Assembly (NCBI RefSeq): GCF_046250185.1
Contig: NZ_CP176469.1
Source of the DNA: Litorimonas sp046250185
GTDB lineage: Bacteria > Pseudomonadota > Alphaproteobacteria > Caulobacterales > Maricaulaceae
Reading direction: 5' to 3' (one strand)
Length of the DNA: 64,000 nucleotides
Below the pieces are notes generated by a model that ran no database searches, was not told the origin of the DNA, and saw only the letters and a list, made by a program, of their open reading frames with translations. The translations under genes were made by a program, and so were the position numbers. Shown here one piece after another: positions 1-7,719 of the stretch. Within the stretch, counting starts at the first letter, position 1; every line of letters begins with the position of its first letter.

Positions 1-1
1 T

Positions 2-1369
2 CTCGTAAACCCGAAAACGGGTGAATTACTGGGCAAGCAACAGTTGGACAATGTTGGCGGTGACTTCGTTTTGAAAGTTTATTTCCGCGATACAGAGGAT
101 TCTGATTGGGTTGAGCATCCTGCTTTGACAGACACGCTGAAAAAGCGGCAAGCCTTGCAGGTTGTCGGTTTTGACGGATCCAAAGATAAAATTGTTGTTT
201 TATCCAACAAAGACTCGGAATTCGTGAAGGCGTATAGCTACAATGTGAAGTCAAAATCATTTGACCCAACACCCATTTTTGAAAATCCAAAATACGACAT
301 TCTGGGCGTTATCATGGATGCCGAGTCGGATGATAAGTTTCCGCGTCCTGTTGGCGCAGTTGTCTCGGCTGGTGGTATCGAAGTCGCCTTTACAGACGGA
401 TATTGGGCTGGCGTTCAAAAAGCTATGAAGGCCCAGTTCCCAAAAATGGACATTTCAATCCAGGACCGATCAACTAAATATAAGCATGCGATTATCTCCG
501 TCTCTGACGAACGGACACCGCCGAGCTTCTTCATCTGGAAGGACGAAAAGCTCACGCCGCTTGGTAATTCTCGTCCATGGATGAACCCAGAGGATAGTGG
601 CAAGTCTCGTTGGATTTCCTATACGGCCAGAGACGGCTTGAAAATCCCGGCCATTTTGACACTTCCGCCCAACTATAAGCGCTCTGATGGTCGTGTGCCA
701 ACAGTTGTGCATCCGCATGGCGGTCCCTGGGCGCGTGACTTTATGGGCTGGGACTCATCAGGCTGGACGCAATTCATGACCAGCCGCGGCATCGCTGTCA
801 TTCAACCGCAATATCGTGGGTCAACAGGCCTCGGCAAAACCTTGTGGTATGCTGGCGACATGGAATGGGGCCAGAAAATGCAGGACGATAAGGATGATGC
901 GGCCAAGTTTTTGGTCGACCAAGGCATTGCTGACCCTAACAAAATCGCGATCTTCGGCTACTCATATGGTGGTTTTGCAGCCATCGCGGCCAGCGTGCGT
1001 CCAAATAGTCCATATCGGTGCGCGATTGCGGGCGCAGGCGTATCGTCACTGGATCGGATTGGCAATCTCTGGGGCAGTAACCGTATTGTCAAAGAGCGCC
1101 AAGCCTGGACCGTGAAAGGCATGGATCCTCTGAAAAACGTGAAAAACGCGAGTATCCCAATCTTGCTATATCACGGATCAGGAGACCGCCAAGCGGACAC
1201 AGTTCACTCGCGTGATTTCTACAAAGCGATGAAGTCTGCCAAAAAAGACGTCAAATATATCGAGATTGACACAATGTGGCATCAATTGCCGTGGTGGCCA
1301 GAATGGCAAACTGAGTCGCTCGAAGCGATTGAAGACTATCTCGCCTCTGATAAATGCGGCCTGATTTAG
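2..1369 (+). CDS. S9 family (prolyl oligopeptidase-type) serine peptidase, 5' end missing
   Basis: The reading frame is open to the left edge of the window, so the gene starts outside it and only the C-terminal part is seen (about 455 codons). The visible part holds the end of a beta-propeller-like region, then an alpha/beta-hydrolase catalytic domain. The nucleophile motif GYSYGG lies at about nt 956-973 with the Ser codon at 962. A candidate acid lies in GSGDRQ (about nt 1180) and the His in MWHQLP (about nt 1275). HPHGGPWARD is the usual oxyanion-side loop of S9 enzymes. Such enzymes cleave short peptides or remove aminoacyl/dipeptidyl groups, often in the periplasm, but the exact specificity and any signal peptide cannot be read here. 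A terminator follows 27 bases downstream. Confidence 0.85.
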   Translation, partial: LVNPKTGELLGKQQLDNVGGDFVLKVYFRDTEDSDWVEHPALTDTLKKRQALQVVGFDGSKDKIVVLSNKDSEFVKAYSYNVKSKSFDPTPIFENPKYDILGVIMDAESDDKFPRPVGAVVSAGGIEVAFTDGYWAGVQKAMKAQFPKMDISIQDRSTKYKHAIISVSDERTPPSFFIWKDEKLTPLGNSRPWMNPEDSGKSRWISYTARDGLKIPAILTLPPNYKRSDGRVPTVVHPHGGPWARDFMGWDSSGWTQFMTSRGIAVIQPQYRGSTGLGKTLWYAGDMEWGQKMQDDKDDAAKFLVDQGIADPNKIAIFGYSYGGFAAIAASVRPNSPYRCAIAGAGVSSLDRIGNLWGSNRIVKERQAWTVKGMDPLKNVKNASIPILLYHGSGDRQADTVHSRDFYKAMKSAKKDVKYIEIDTMWHQLPWWPEWQTESLEAIEDYLASDKCGLI

Positions 1370-1396
1370 TCGCGACCATATATCTATAATTGAACA

Positions 1397-1423
1397 AGGC
1401 GCTGGCTGTGCTGGCGCCTTTTT
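1397..1423 (+). terminator. Rho-independent terminator after the S9 peptidase
   Basis: AGGCGC and GCGCCT form a 6-bp stem around an 11-base loop, followed by a run of five Ts. It sits 27 bases after the stop codon of the S9 peptidase and before the next gene, which starts at 1510. Confidence 0.75.
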
Positions 1424-1509
1424 CTATGACTCAACCACCAAAGCCATGACCGCGCCAATACACGCCAGCTATTGACTCCCGCTTCGTTCGACCCGACATC
1501 CCAATAGTC

Positions 1510-2409
1510 ATGACACGGAAATCTACACTCGCCATCACGCCTTCGCTGGAACTGGCTTTTGCGCCCGAACGCAGCAAATTAGTGCAAGCGCTAGAAGGGC
1601 AAATGAGCGCGGCCGAAACCGTCGGCGCCGCCCGCTTGGCGTTGGACCGTGCAGGGGTGCGCTTCGCCAAAGAGGTCACAGACCCGCAACTACAAAAGGC
1701 AGGCATTTGGCTGCTGGAAATGATTAAATCTGGCGCGGGCGTGTTGGACCGCGCGACCCAAGCGGAAATTATCTACACAGAAAATGCGAGCGTAAAGTCA
1801 AAGCTCTCACACCTTCGCCCGACCCTTTTTTACGGCGCAGCAGGTGCGTTGGCTCTCGCAGGATTTGTGCAGGGGTCTGGCCTCGCCATGCTCTCGGCTG
1901 GCGTGTTGGCGCTGATCCATACGCTGGACCCGCGCCGTTTGAAATCTCTACAAGCCCGCCTACCATTCGCCCCGAAGCCCAAAGCGATTGAAGACCAAAG
2001 TGGCCGCCGCTTCATCGCAGAGGCGCAGATCTTCACCGACGCTCACGGCTTTGTTGGGCAGCTATCAGACGCGCTGAAAACGGCCGACCATATTCTCCTT
2101 CGCCTCGCGGCCCCGACAGACACCACCCATTGGTCAGATGATACGCGACTGACTGGCTTGCTGCAGAATTTATTGGAAGCCGCGCAGATGGATGATCAAG
2201 ATTTTGCGATGCAGGTTATCGACAAAGAACTGCCAAGTCTGCTGTCCCAAAACGGCGTCGAATTAATTCACTACAGCGCTAAGACGAGACATATGTTCGA
2301 CACGCTTCCCGCTATGGGAGAGGGCGCAAAGACTGAAATGGCGGCGCCCGCGATTGTCAATGCGGAGGGCCGCATATTAAAGCGTGGCCGCGTGTGGGTG
2401 CGGACATGA
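1510..2409 (+). CDS. Uncharacterised membrane-associated partner of the Hsp70-like ATPase
   Basis: A 299-residue protein of no family I recognise. Residues about 1-95 are charged and helical. Residues about 103-137 contain a hydrophobic stretch long enough for one or two membrane segments (FYGAAGALALAGFV, then LAMLSAGVLALI). The rest is a soluble helical region. No signal peptide is seen. The stop codon overlaps the start of the downstream Hsp70-like gene by four bases (ATGA), so the two are very probably translationally coupled and work together. No convincing ribosome binding site precedes the ATG. The call as a partner protein is inference from the overlap; a co-chaperone or membrane-anchor role is possible but not shown by sequence. 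Confidence 0.6.
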   Translation: MTRKSTLAITPSLELAFAPERSKLVQALEGQMSAAETVGAARLALDRAGVRFAKEVTDPQLQKAGIWLLEMIKSGAGVLDRATQAEIIYTENASVKSKLSHLRPTLFYGAAGALALAGFVQGSGLAMLSAGVLALIHTLDPRRLKSLQARLPFAPKPKAIEDQSGRRFIAEAQIFTDAHGFVGQLSDALKTADHILLRLAAPTDTTHWSDDTRLTGLLQNLLEAAQMDDQDFAMQVIDKELPSLLSQNGVELIHYSAKTRHMFDTLPAMGEGAKTEMAAPAIVNAEGRILKRGRVWVRT

Positions 2410-4322
2410 GTACGCCGAAATTGTCGGATTTGGAATTTATCGGCTATGATCTCGGCCACGGCGAAACAGCCTTAGGCCGGGCCTATGGCTCCACCGTGCG
2501 GGAGCCAGAAATACTCGAATTTCGTGGGCAACGCAGTTTTGTCACGGCGGTCGCGAAAACCAAAGGCGAGATAAAACTTGGCGCTGACGCCGTTAACTTG
2601 TCCTTGCTCGACAATAAGGCGCAAGTCTGGGTGAAGTTCAAATCGCGCGATCTGGACAAAGAGGCTGTGAAGCTGCCGACGCAATTATTTACCAAAGCCC
2701 TGATGAAAGGCCTGACATCTGACGGGGCAATTCAGGGCTTGGGTAAAAGCCAGTTTATTGTTGGCTGCCCATCGGGTTGGACGCCCGGTGACCGCGCAAG
2801 CTATCAAACAATGTTCCGTGGCGCAGGGTTAAAGCAAGTGCGCATCGTGCCCGAAAGTCGCGCGGCCTTAATGACAGCGCTGGAGCAGGGCTACCTGTCC
2901 ATGGACGATGCGCGGTCATCCGTTTTGATCGTCGACATCGGATCTTCAACCACAGACTTTACCTATTGTTTTGACCTCGAAGCGCAGGACGTCGGCCACA
3001 ATATTCTCGGCTCTGGCCTGCTAGATAGTTTAATCTTTGAGATCAACTTAGCACGCCAAAAAGAGCGTAAAAAGATAGATCAATTAATTGCCCGCTATCC
3101 GCATTACCGCCCGATCATGGAATATTGGTGCCGCGAGGCGAAAGAAGCCTTTTTCACGGGCGAAGATACTCCCGTTGAACTCCTGAAACGTCTGCCGATA
3201 GGTCGCGGAGTTTTGTTTGAAATCCGCATCGACAAAGCTGATGCCCAAGAGATTTTAAGCCGCCCTTTGGACGCGCTTAACGGCTATAGCTGGCAAGGCG
3301 CATTTGAGTTTGCGCTGAAAGAAACGATCGATAACCTCGGCAAACGCGCCCCTGATACTGTGCTGCTGACGGGCGGTGCATCACGCCTGCCGCTTGTTTT
3401 TCCCAGCACACAAAAGGCGTTTCCTAAGGCCCGTGTCGTGCGCGGTGCTGAACCAGAATTTGCGATTGCGCGAGGTTTGGCGTGGCTTGGGCGGTTTGAA
3501 TATCTGCATACGAGTTTCAAATCACAGGTCCTACGCCTCACGCGCGCAGAGGGCGATATTACGCAAAAAGCGGATGCCGCCGCCCGTAGTCTTGGCGCAA
3601 CCTTGTCTCCAGTCCTCGTCGATGCCGTGATTGAAAGCTGTATTCTGCCGACCTTCCGCGAGTGGCGCTCTGGCAAAATTGCGAGCCTTGACCAAGTTGA
3701 ACACGCGTTGAATGTGCAGGTGAAGTCTTGGTTGCAATCGGACGCGGCCAAAGCGACCCTTCGCCCCGTTATCAATCGCTGGTTTGCGGGGCTGCAACGC
3801 GACATTGAAACTTTGACCGATCCGCTATGTCGCGATCACGGCCTTCCTGCCATGGTGCTCTCCCTCGACGATAGCCAGCATGTCAGCCGTCACCTTGAGG
3901 GCTTGTCCGTGTCTGCGCCCAATGTCGCCAGTCTTGAGAGCGATACCGCGCTGATCGGGACGACATTGTCGGCTGTGTTGATCGGAGCGTTACTGGCGAA
4001 AGCGAATTTGTTTGCGCCGCTTTTTCTAAACCCGATTGGAATTGTTGTCGGCGGCTTGGTTACGGGCGGTGGATTTTTCTTTGGCCGTAAAGCCCTTGCG
4101 GGGAAATTTCGGCAAGCCAATGTGCCTGTTATTGCGCGACAACTTCTGACCGATGGTCGCGTGCGCGCAGCCGCCCTAAAACAGCGCCCTGAATTAATCA
4201 GTGCCGTGCAAACCGCATGGGAGGAGGCCGCGAGCGAGCGCTTCTCTCAAGAGCTTACTGACATGCTGGGCGCGGCGTTAACCGAACGCGCAGACGAACG
4301 CGCCGTGTTGTTTTTGGTCTAG
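2406..4322 (+). CDS. Membrane-anchored Hsp70-like (actin/Hsp70 fold) ATPase
   Basis: A 638-residue protein with Hsp70/actin-fold nucleotide-binding motifs. Phosphate-1 is GYDLGHGETALG (residues about 13-24), phosphate-2 is VDIGSSTTDFT (about 176-186) and the adenosine loop is LLTGGASRLPLV (about 320-331). The canonical DnaK linker and peptide-binding domain are not visible. The C-terminal half is helical and contains a long glycine-rich hydrophobic region (about 515-560), probably one or two membrane spans, then a basic tail. ATG at 2406 is chosen because it gives the ATGA overlap with the upstream gene; an upstream in-frame GTG exists at 2394. It is probably an ATP-driven membrane remodelling or chaperone-like machine, but substrate and role are unknown. 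It converges with the gene on the other strand, stop codon abutting stop codon. Confidence 0.7.
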   Translation: MSTPKLSDLEFIGYDLGHGETALGRAYGSTVREPEILEFRGQRSFVTAVAKTKGEIKLGADAVNLSLLDNKAQVWVKFKSRDLDKEAVKLPTQLFTKALMKGLTSDGAIQGLGKSQFIVGCPSGWTPGDRASYQTMFRGAGLKQVRIVPESRAALMTALEQGYLSMDDARSSVLIVDIGSSTTDFTYCFDLEAQDVGHNILGSGLLDSLIFEINLARQKERKKIDQLIARYPHYRPIMEYWCREAKEAFFTGEDTPVELLKRLPIGRGVLFEIRIDKADAQEILSRPLDALNGYSWQGAFEFALKETIDNLGKRAPDTVLLTGGASRLPLVFPSTQKAFPKARVVRGAEPEFAIARGLAWLGRFEYLHTSFKSQVLRLTRAEGDITQKADAAARSLGATLSPVLVDAVIESCILPTFREWRSGKIASLDQVEHALNVQVKSWLQSDAAKATLRPVINRWFAGLQRDIETLTDPLCRDHGLPAMVLSLDDSQHVSRHLEGLSVSAPNVASLESDTALIGTTLSAVLIGALLAKANLFAPLFLNPIGIVVGGLVTGGGFFFGRKALAGKFRQANVPVIARQLLTDGRVRAAALKQRPELISAVQTAWEEAASERFSQELTDMLGAALTERADERAVLFLV

Positions 4323-5000
4323 CTAGCGCGGATCAGGCGAGGCATTGGGTAGGTCGATGTCGATATCTTCGCCGCCGTCCATTTCAATAACGATGCGCGT
4401 TTTCGTCTTCCCGTCTTTAATATAAGTTTCGCGGTCAATCGTCATATTCTGGCCTAAACCGCCAATGCTCAAACTGTCATTACGCTCTTTGTCATGCTTA
4501 AAATATAGCACGTCTTTGCCGTCAAAGCGCAGCATCTTGCCTTTGTCCGAATCCGCGATGTCCACGTCTTCGGCGAGGTCTGTGACCATCGCCGCGAGGC
4601 TGCTGAGGATTCCGCTCTCCGCGAGAGCCGCCTCAAGCGCCGTTGCGGCATCCGTCAAATTATCCATATCGCCAGAGCGGGCTTTCATACGAGTTTCCGC
4701 GCGCTCAACGGCGGCATCAAGGCGGTCTGTATGTTTGGACAAGCGTTGCTCAATCGTCTCGGACAGCGTTTTGGCATCAATCGTTTCTGGAGAAGTTTCT
4801 AGGGTATCGGCATTTGTTTTCGAAGCATCCGCACCGTCGCCAAAATAGGGCCAAACTCTCTTTGCGTCTTTTTTCGTGGCGTCTTTTTTTGTGTCGACTT
4901 GTTTCGCCGTGTCGTCTTTGTGAGGGTGCGCAAAACTGGGCGCAGCCAGGCATAAGGATAGCGGCGCGGCGAGCAGGATAAGTGAGGTGAATTTTGACAT
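4323..5000 (-). CDS. Exported protein of unknown function, acidic/coiled
   Basis: A 225-residue protein with a clear signal peptide: basic start MSKF, hydrophobic core LILLAAPLSLCLAA, and cleavage near SFA-HP. The mature part starts with a Lys/Asp-rich segment, followed by a helical heptad-like region (about residues 75-110) and a C-terminal part rich in Asp, Glu and Ile. The ATG at 5000 is chosen because GGAG lies six bases upstream; an in-frame TTG at 5012 is less likely. No catalytic motif is recognised. It is probably periplasmic. It stands alone, convergent with the Hsp70-like gene and divergent from the gene at 5108. Confidence 0.65.
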   Translation of the reverse strand: MSKFTSLILLAAPLSLCLAAPSFAHPHKDDTAKQVDTKKDATKKDAKRVWPYFGDGADASKTNADTLETSPETIDAKTLSETIEQRLSKHTDRLDAAVERAETRMKARSGDMDNLTDAATALEAALAESGILSSLAAMVTDLAEDVDIADSDKGKMLRFDGKDVLYFKHDKERNDSLSIGGLGQNMTIDRETYIKDGKTKTRIVIEMDGGEDIDIDLPNASPDPR

Positions 5001-5107
5001 AGCGGTCTCCAAAGGCTGTTCTTCAACATAAATTCACATGCGAGCGCCGTAAACGTGTGATAGCAGTTAAATCTTTGACAGGTTCAACGTAGGAAACGCC
5101 GCGCTTT

Positions 5108-5701
5108 ATGCTTCGTGATTTATATTTCTACCCACTTGCAGCGCTCGCGATCTCGCTGATTATCGGCCTTGCGCTGTCTTTTGGTAATTATGATCGCCCC
5201 TCCGATGCGGAACTTCTGCGCGAGGGTTATACAATGGAAGGTGAAGACCTGACAAAGCTTACGACAGGCACAGGCACGCATAGCGAATTCATCGCGGCCG
5301 TGGGTGACACGCCCGCTTTTGCGCGGCTGTGGAGTGACATCGCCCGCGATAATATACCGCCTTATGCAGGCGTGTTTGCGCCGCTTAACTCTGATATGGA
5401 GCGGGCTTTCGCAGGGCGGCGTCTGCGGATGACAGTCACAGCACGGCAAAGCCGCAACGACCCTTTGACTGAATTTGACATGGCATATTTCACAGCGGGC
5501 CCGGGCGATAGTGGATGGCAGCGTCGTCAGCTGACCTCGGATTGGGCGGAGTATAGTTTTGAATTTACACCGCCGCTGCCAACGGCTGAGCCTGATATTG
5601 ATTACTTTGGCATTTGGCCTGGCGATACGGCAGAGCCTTTGTCGATGGATGTTGCCAAGATGCGGATCGAGGTGTTGGACAATTCAACAGACGGTCAATA
5701 G
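5108..5701 (+). CDS. Single-pass membrane-anchored periplasmic protein, unknown function
   Basis: A 197-residue protein with an N-terminal hydrophobic helix (LAALAISLIIGLALSF, residues about 10-25) that likely anchors it with the bulk in the periplasm. The outer part is rich in beta-strand-like, aromatic segments (WAEYSFEFTPP, DYFGIWPG), suggesting a jelly-roll or carbohydrate-binding-like fold; that is inference only. The next gene is a nucleotide-sugar epimerase on the same strand 38 bases on, so a role in surface polysaccharide is conceivable. The ribosome binding site is weak. Confidence 0.55.
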   Translation: MLRDLYFYPLAALAISLIIGLALSFGNYDRPSDAELLREGYTMEGEDLTKLTTGTGTHSEFIAAVGDTPAFARLWSDIARDNIPPYAGVFAPLNSDMERAFAGRRLRMTVTARQSRNDPLTEFDMAYFTAGPGDSGWQRRQLTSDWAEYSFEFTPPLPTAEPDIDYFGIWPGDTAEPLSMDVAKMRIEVLDNSTDGQ

Positions 5702-5739
5702 GCTTTGCGCCCAATCGCTTAATGACTTAGGACACGGCT

Positions 5740-6699
5740 ATGAAAGTCTTACTGACAGGGGCCGCCGGATTTATCGGCTATCACGCCGCGAAATTACTCT
5801 TGGCGCAGGGTCATCAGGTGATCGGCGTTGATAACCTCAATGATTATTATGATGTAGCCTTAAAGCGGGCGCGGCTGGCGCAATTAAATAAATTACCCAA
5901 CTTTGAATTTCACGCGCTGGAGTTATCGGACGAAAATTGCCTGGCGGCTTTTCAATCTTACGGCATCACCCATATCCTGCACTTGGCTGCGCAAGCCGGT
6001 GTGCGTTACTCGCTCGACAATCCGCGCTCTTATGTGAAAGCCAATGTCGCGGGGCATCTGGAAGTTTTGGAATTTGCGCGCCATTGCGACACGCTGGAAC
6101 ATCTAGCCTATGCCAGCTCATCGTCGGTTTATGGAGAGCGGGCAGGGGGACCATTTGCGGAGACGGATGACGTGCGCAGCCCAGCCTCCCTCTATGCGGC
6201 GACGAAATTGGGCGGCGAAATGATGGCGGAAAGCTATGCGCGGCTTTATAATATCCCGCAGACGGGCCTACGATTTTTCACCGTTTACGGTCCGTGGGGG
6301 CGGCCTGACATGGCCTATTATATTTTCACGCAGAAGATTTTTGCGGGCGAGCCAATTACCCTCTTTGCGCCAGACGAGATGCGCCGCGACTTCACTTTTG
6401 TTGACGACATTGTCAGCGTTTTCCCCAAAATTTTGACCACCCCACCCAAAAAAGGTCACGCGATATATAACCTTGGCAATTCTCAGCCCAATACGTTGAT
6501 GCAATTAGTTGACGCCGTTGAATCGGCCTGCGGACGCACTGCGGAAAAGATCATGAAACCAAAACAAAAAGGTGATGTGTCCAGCACCTTTGCCGATATT
6601 AGCGCCGCCCAGCGAGACTTTGGTTTCGCGCCCCGGACAGTTTTAAGCGAGGGTGTTCCCGCGTTTGTCGCGTGGTATCGCACCCATTTTAATGTGTAA
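5740..6699 (+). CDS. NAD-dependent epimerase, UDP-glucuronate 4-epimerase type
   Basis: A 319-residue extended short-chain dehydrogenase/reductase. The NAD-binding GxxGxxG motif is GAAGFIG (residues about 7-13) and the catalytic Ser-Tyr-Lys set is visible as SSSSVYG (about 126-132) and YAATK (about 151-155). VDNLNDYYDVALK (about 30-42) and the length resemble the UDP-glucuronate 4-epimerase (CapI/WbpP-like) branch, which interconverts UDP-sugars for capsule or lipopolysaccharide in the cytoplasm. An AGGA ribosome binding site lies seven bases before the ATG. Exact substrate cannot be told from sequence; UDP-glucose or UDP-GlcNAc epimerase is the alternative. Confidence 0.85.
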   Translation: MKVLLTGAAGFIGYHAAKLLLAQGHQVIGVDNLNDYYDVALKRARLAQLNKLPNFEFHALELSDENCLAAFQSYGITHILHLAAQAGVRYSLDNPRSYVKANVAGHLEVLEFARHCDTLEHLAYASSSSVYGERAGGPFAETDDVRSPASLYAATKLGGEMMAESYARLYNIPQTGLRFFTVYGPWGRPDMAYYIFTQKIFAGEPITLFAPDEMRRDFTFVDDIVSVFPKILTTPPKKGHAIYNLGNSQPNTLMQLVDAVESACGRTAEKIMKPKQKGDVSSTFADISAAQRDFGFAPRTVLSEGVPAFVAWYRTHFNV

Positions 6700-6759
6700 T
6701 GAAATACCGCCGCGACATTACGGAATTTGACATAGGCCGCCTATTTTGCGCAGATTAGG

Positions 6760-7719
6760 ATGATGGAAGACACAGCTGTAAAATTCCCCATGCTGCTCGC
6801 ATATGCTGCGCCGTTTTTCGTGCTGAGCATTGCGCTGGAATGGTGGGGCGTCAAAAAGGCGAAGCTGGGCGGACGCTACGACTCGCGCGACGCGATCACG
6901 TCAATGACCATGGGTCTAGGCAATCTGATCAGCGACATTGTCTTTGGTTTTATCAGCCTGTGGGTGTTGATGTGGGCGTGGCAATTTCGGATTTTGGATT
7001 TGGGCGTAAGTCTGCCGATCATTCTGCTCGCGTTGGTCGCGCAAGATTTTGTTTACTACTGGAAGCACCGCGCCGCCCACCGTATTCGTTGGTTTTGGAC
7101 AGCGCATGTGGTTCATCACAGCTCGCAACACTACAATCTGTCAACGGCTTTGCGGCAGCCTTGGAACAATCATTTTACAGGTTTTGTCTTGCTCTCTACG
7201 CCGCTCGTATTTCTAGGATTTCATCCACTCCTCATTGGCTTTGTCGGCGCAATTAATTTGATCTACCAATATTGGATACACACGGAAGCGATTGACAAAA
7301 TGCCAAGATGGTTTGAGGCGGTTTTCAATACACCCTCCCATCACCGGGTGCATCACGGCACACATCCGCAATACCTAGACGCGAACTACGCCGGCATTTT
7401 CATTATTTGGGACAAGATGTTTGGCAGCTTTGTCCCCGAAGACCCCACGCGGGCGAATGAATATGGCTTGGTCAAAAATATCGAGACACATAACCCGTTC
7501 AAAGTCGCTTTTGCAGAGATGGTCGGGGCGATCCGCGATGCGGCGCAGCCGAAAATTCCGCTCAGCGCTCGACTAAAATATCTCGTTCTCCCGCCAGGAT
7601 ATTCTCACGATGGATCACGGCAAAGCAGCGAAGACATCAAAGCCGAGTTCGTGCGAAATCATCCCGATATGGCGGGTCGGCCAGGCTTGCCGGACATGCT
7701 AACCGAGACCGTGAAATAA
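6760..7719 (+). CDS. Sterol desaturase / fatty acid hydroxylase family membrane protein
   Basis: A 319-residue integral membrane di-iron enzyme. The histidine clusters of the family are visible: HRAAH, HVVHH and HHRVHH with a following HP. They are flanked by hydrophobic segments in the first 180 residues. Such enzymes hydroxylate or desaturate lipid chains at the cytoplasmic membrane face; the substrate (fatty acid, carotenoid, sterol-like or ornithine lipid) cannot be assigned. Two ATGs stand in tandem at 6760 and 6763, and the second is equally possible. The last 21 bases overlap the end of the convergent phoD gene. Confidence 0.8.
   Translation: MMEDTAVKFPMLLAYAAPFFVLSIALEWWGVKKAKLGGRYDSRDAITSMTMGLGNLISDIVFGFISLWVLMWAWQFRILDLGVSLPIILLALVAQDFVYYWKHRAAHRIRWFWTAHVVHHSSQHYNLSTALRQPWNNHFTGFVLLSTPLVFLGFHPLLIGFVGAINLIYQYWIHTEAIDKMPRWFEAVFNTPSHHRVHHGTHPQYLDANYAGIFIIWDKMFGSFVPEDPTRANEYGLVKNIETHNPFKVAFAEMVGAIRDAAQPKIPLSARLKYLVLPPGYSHDGSRQSSEDIKAEFVRNHPDMAGRPGLPDMLTETVK

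Noticed and set aside
3284..3805. A 173-codon antisense ORF inside the Hsp70-like gene.
   Set aside because: It lies fully opposite a gene with clear ATPase motifs. Its product is Arg/Ser-rich and patternless, as expected for the shadow of GC-rich coding sequence.
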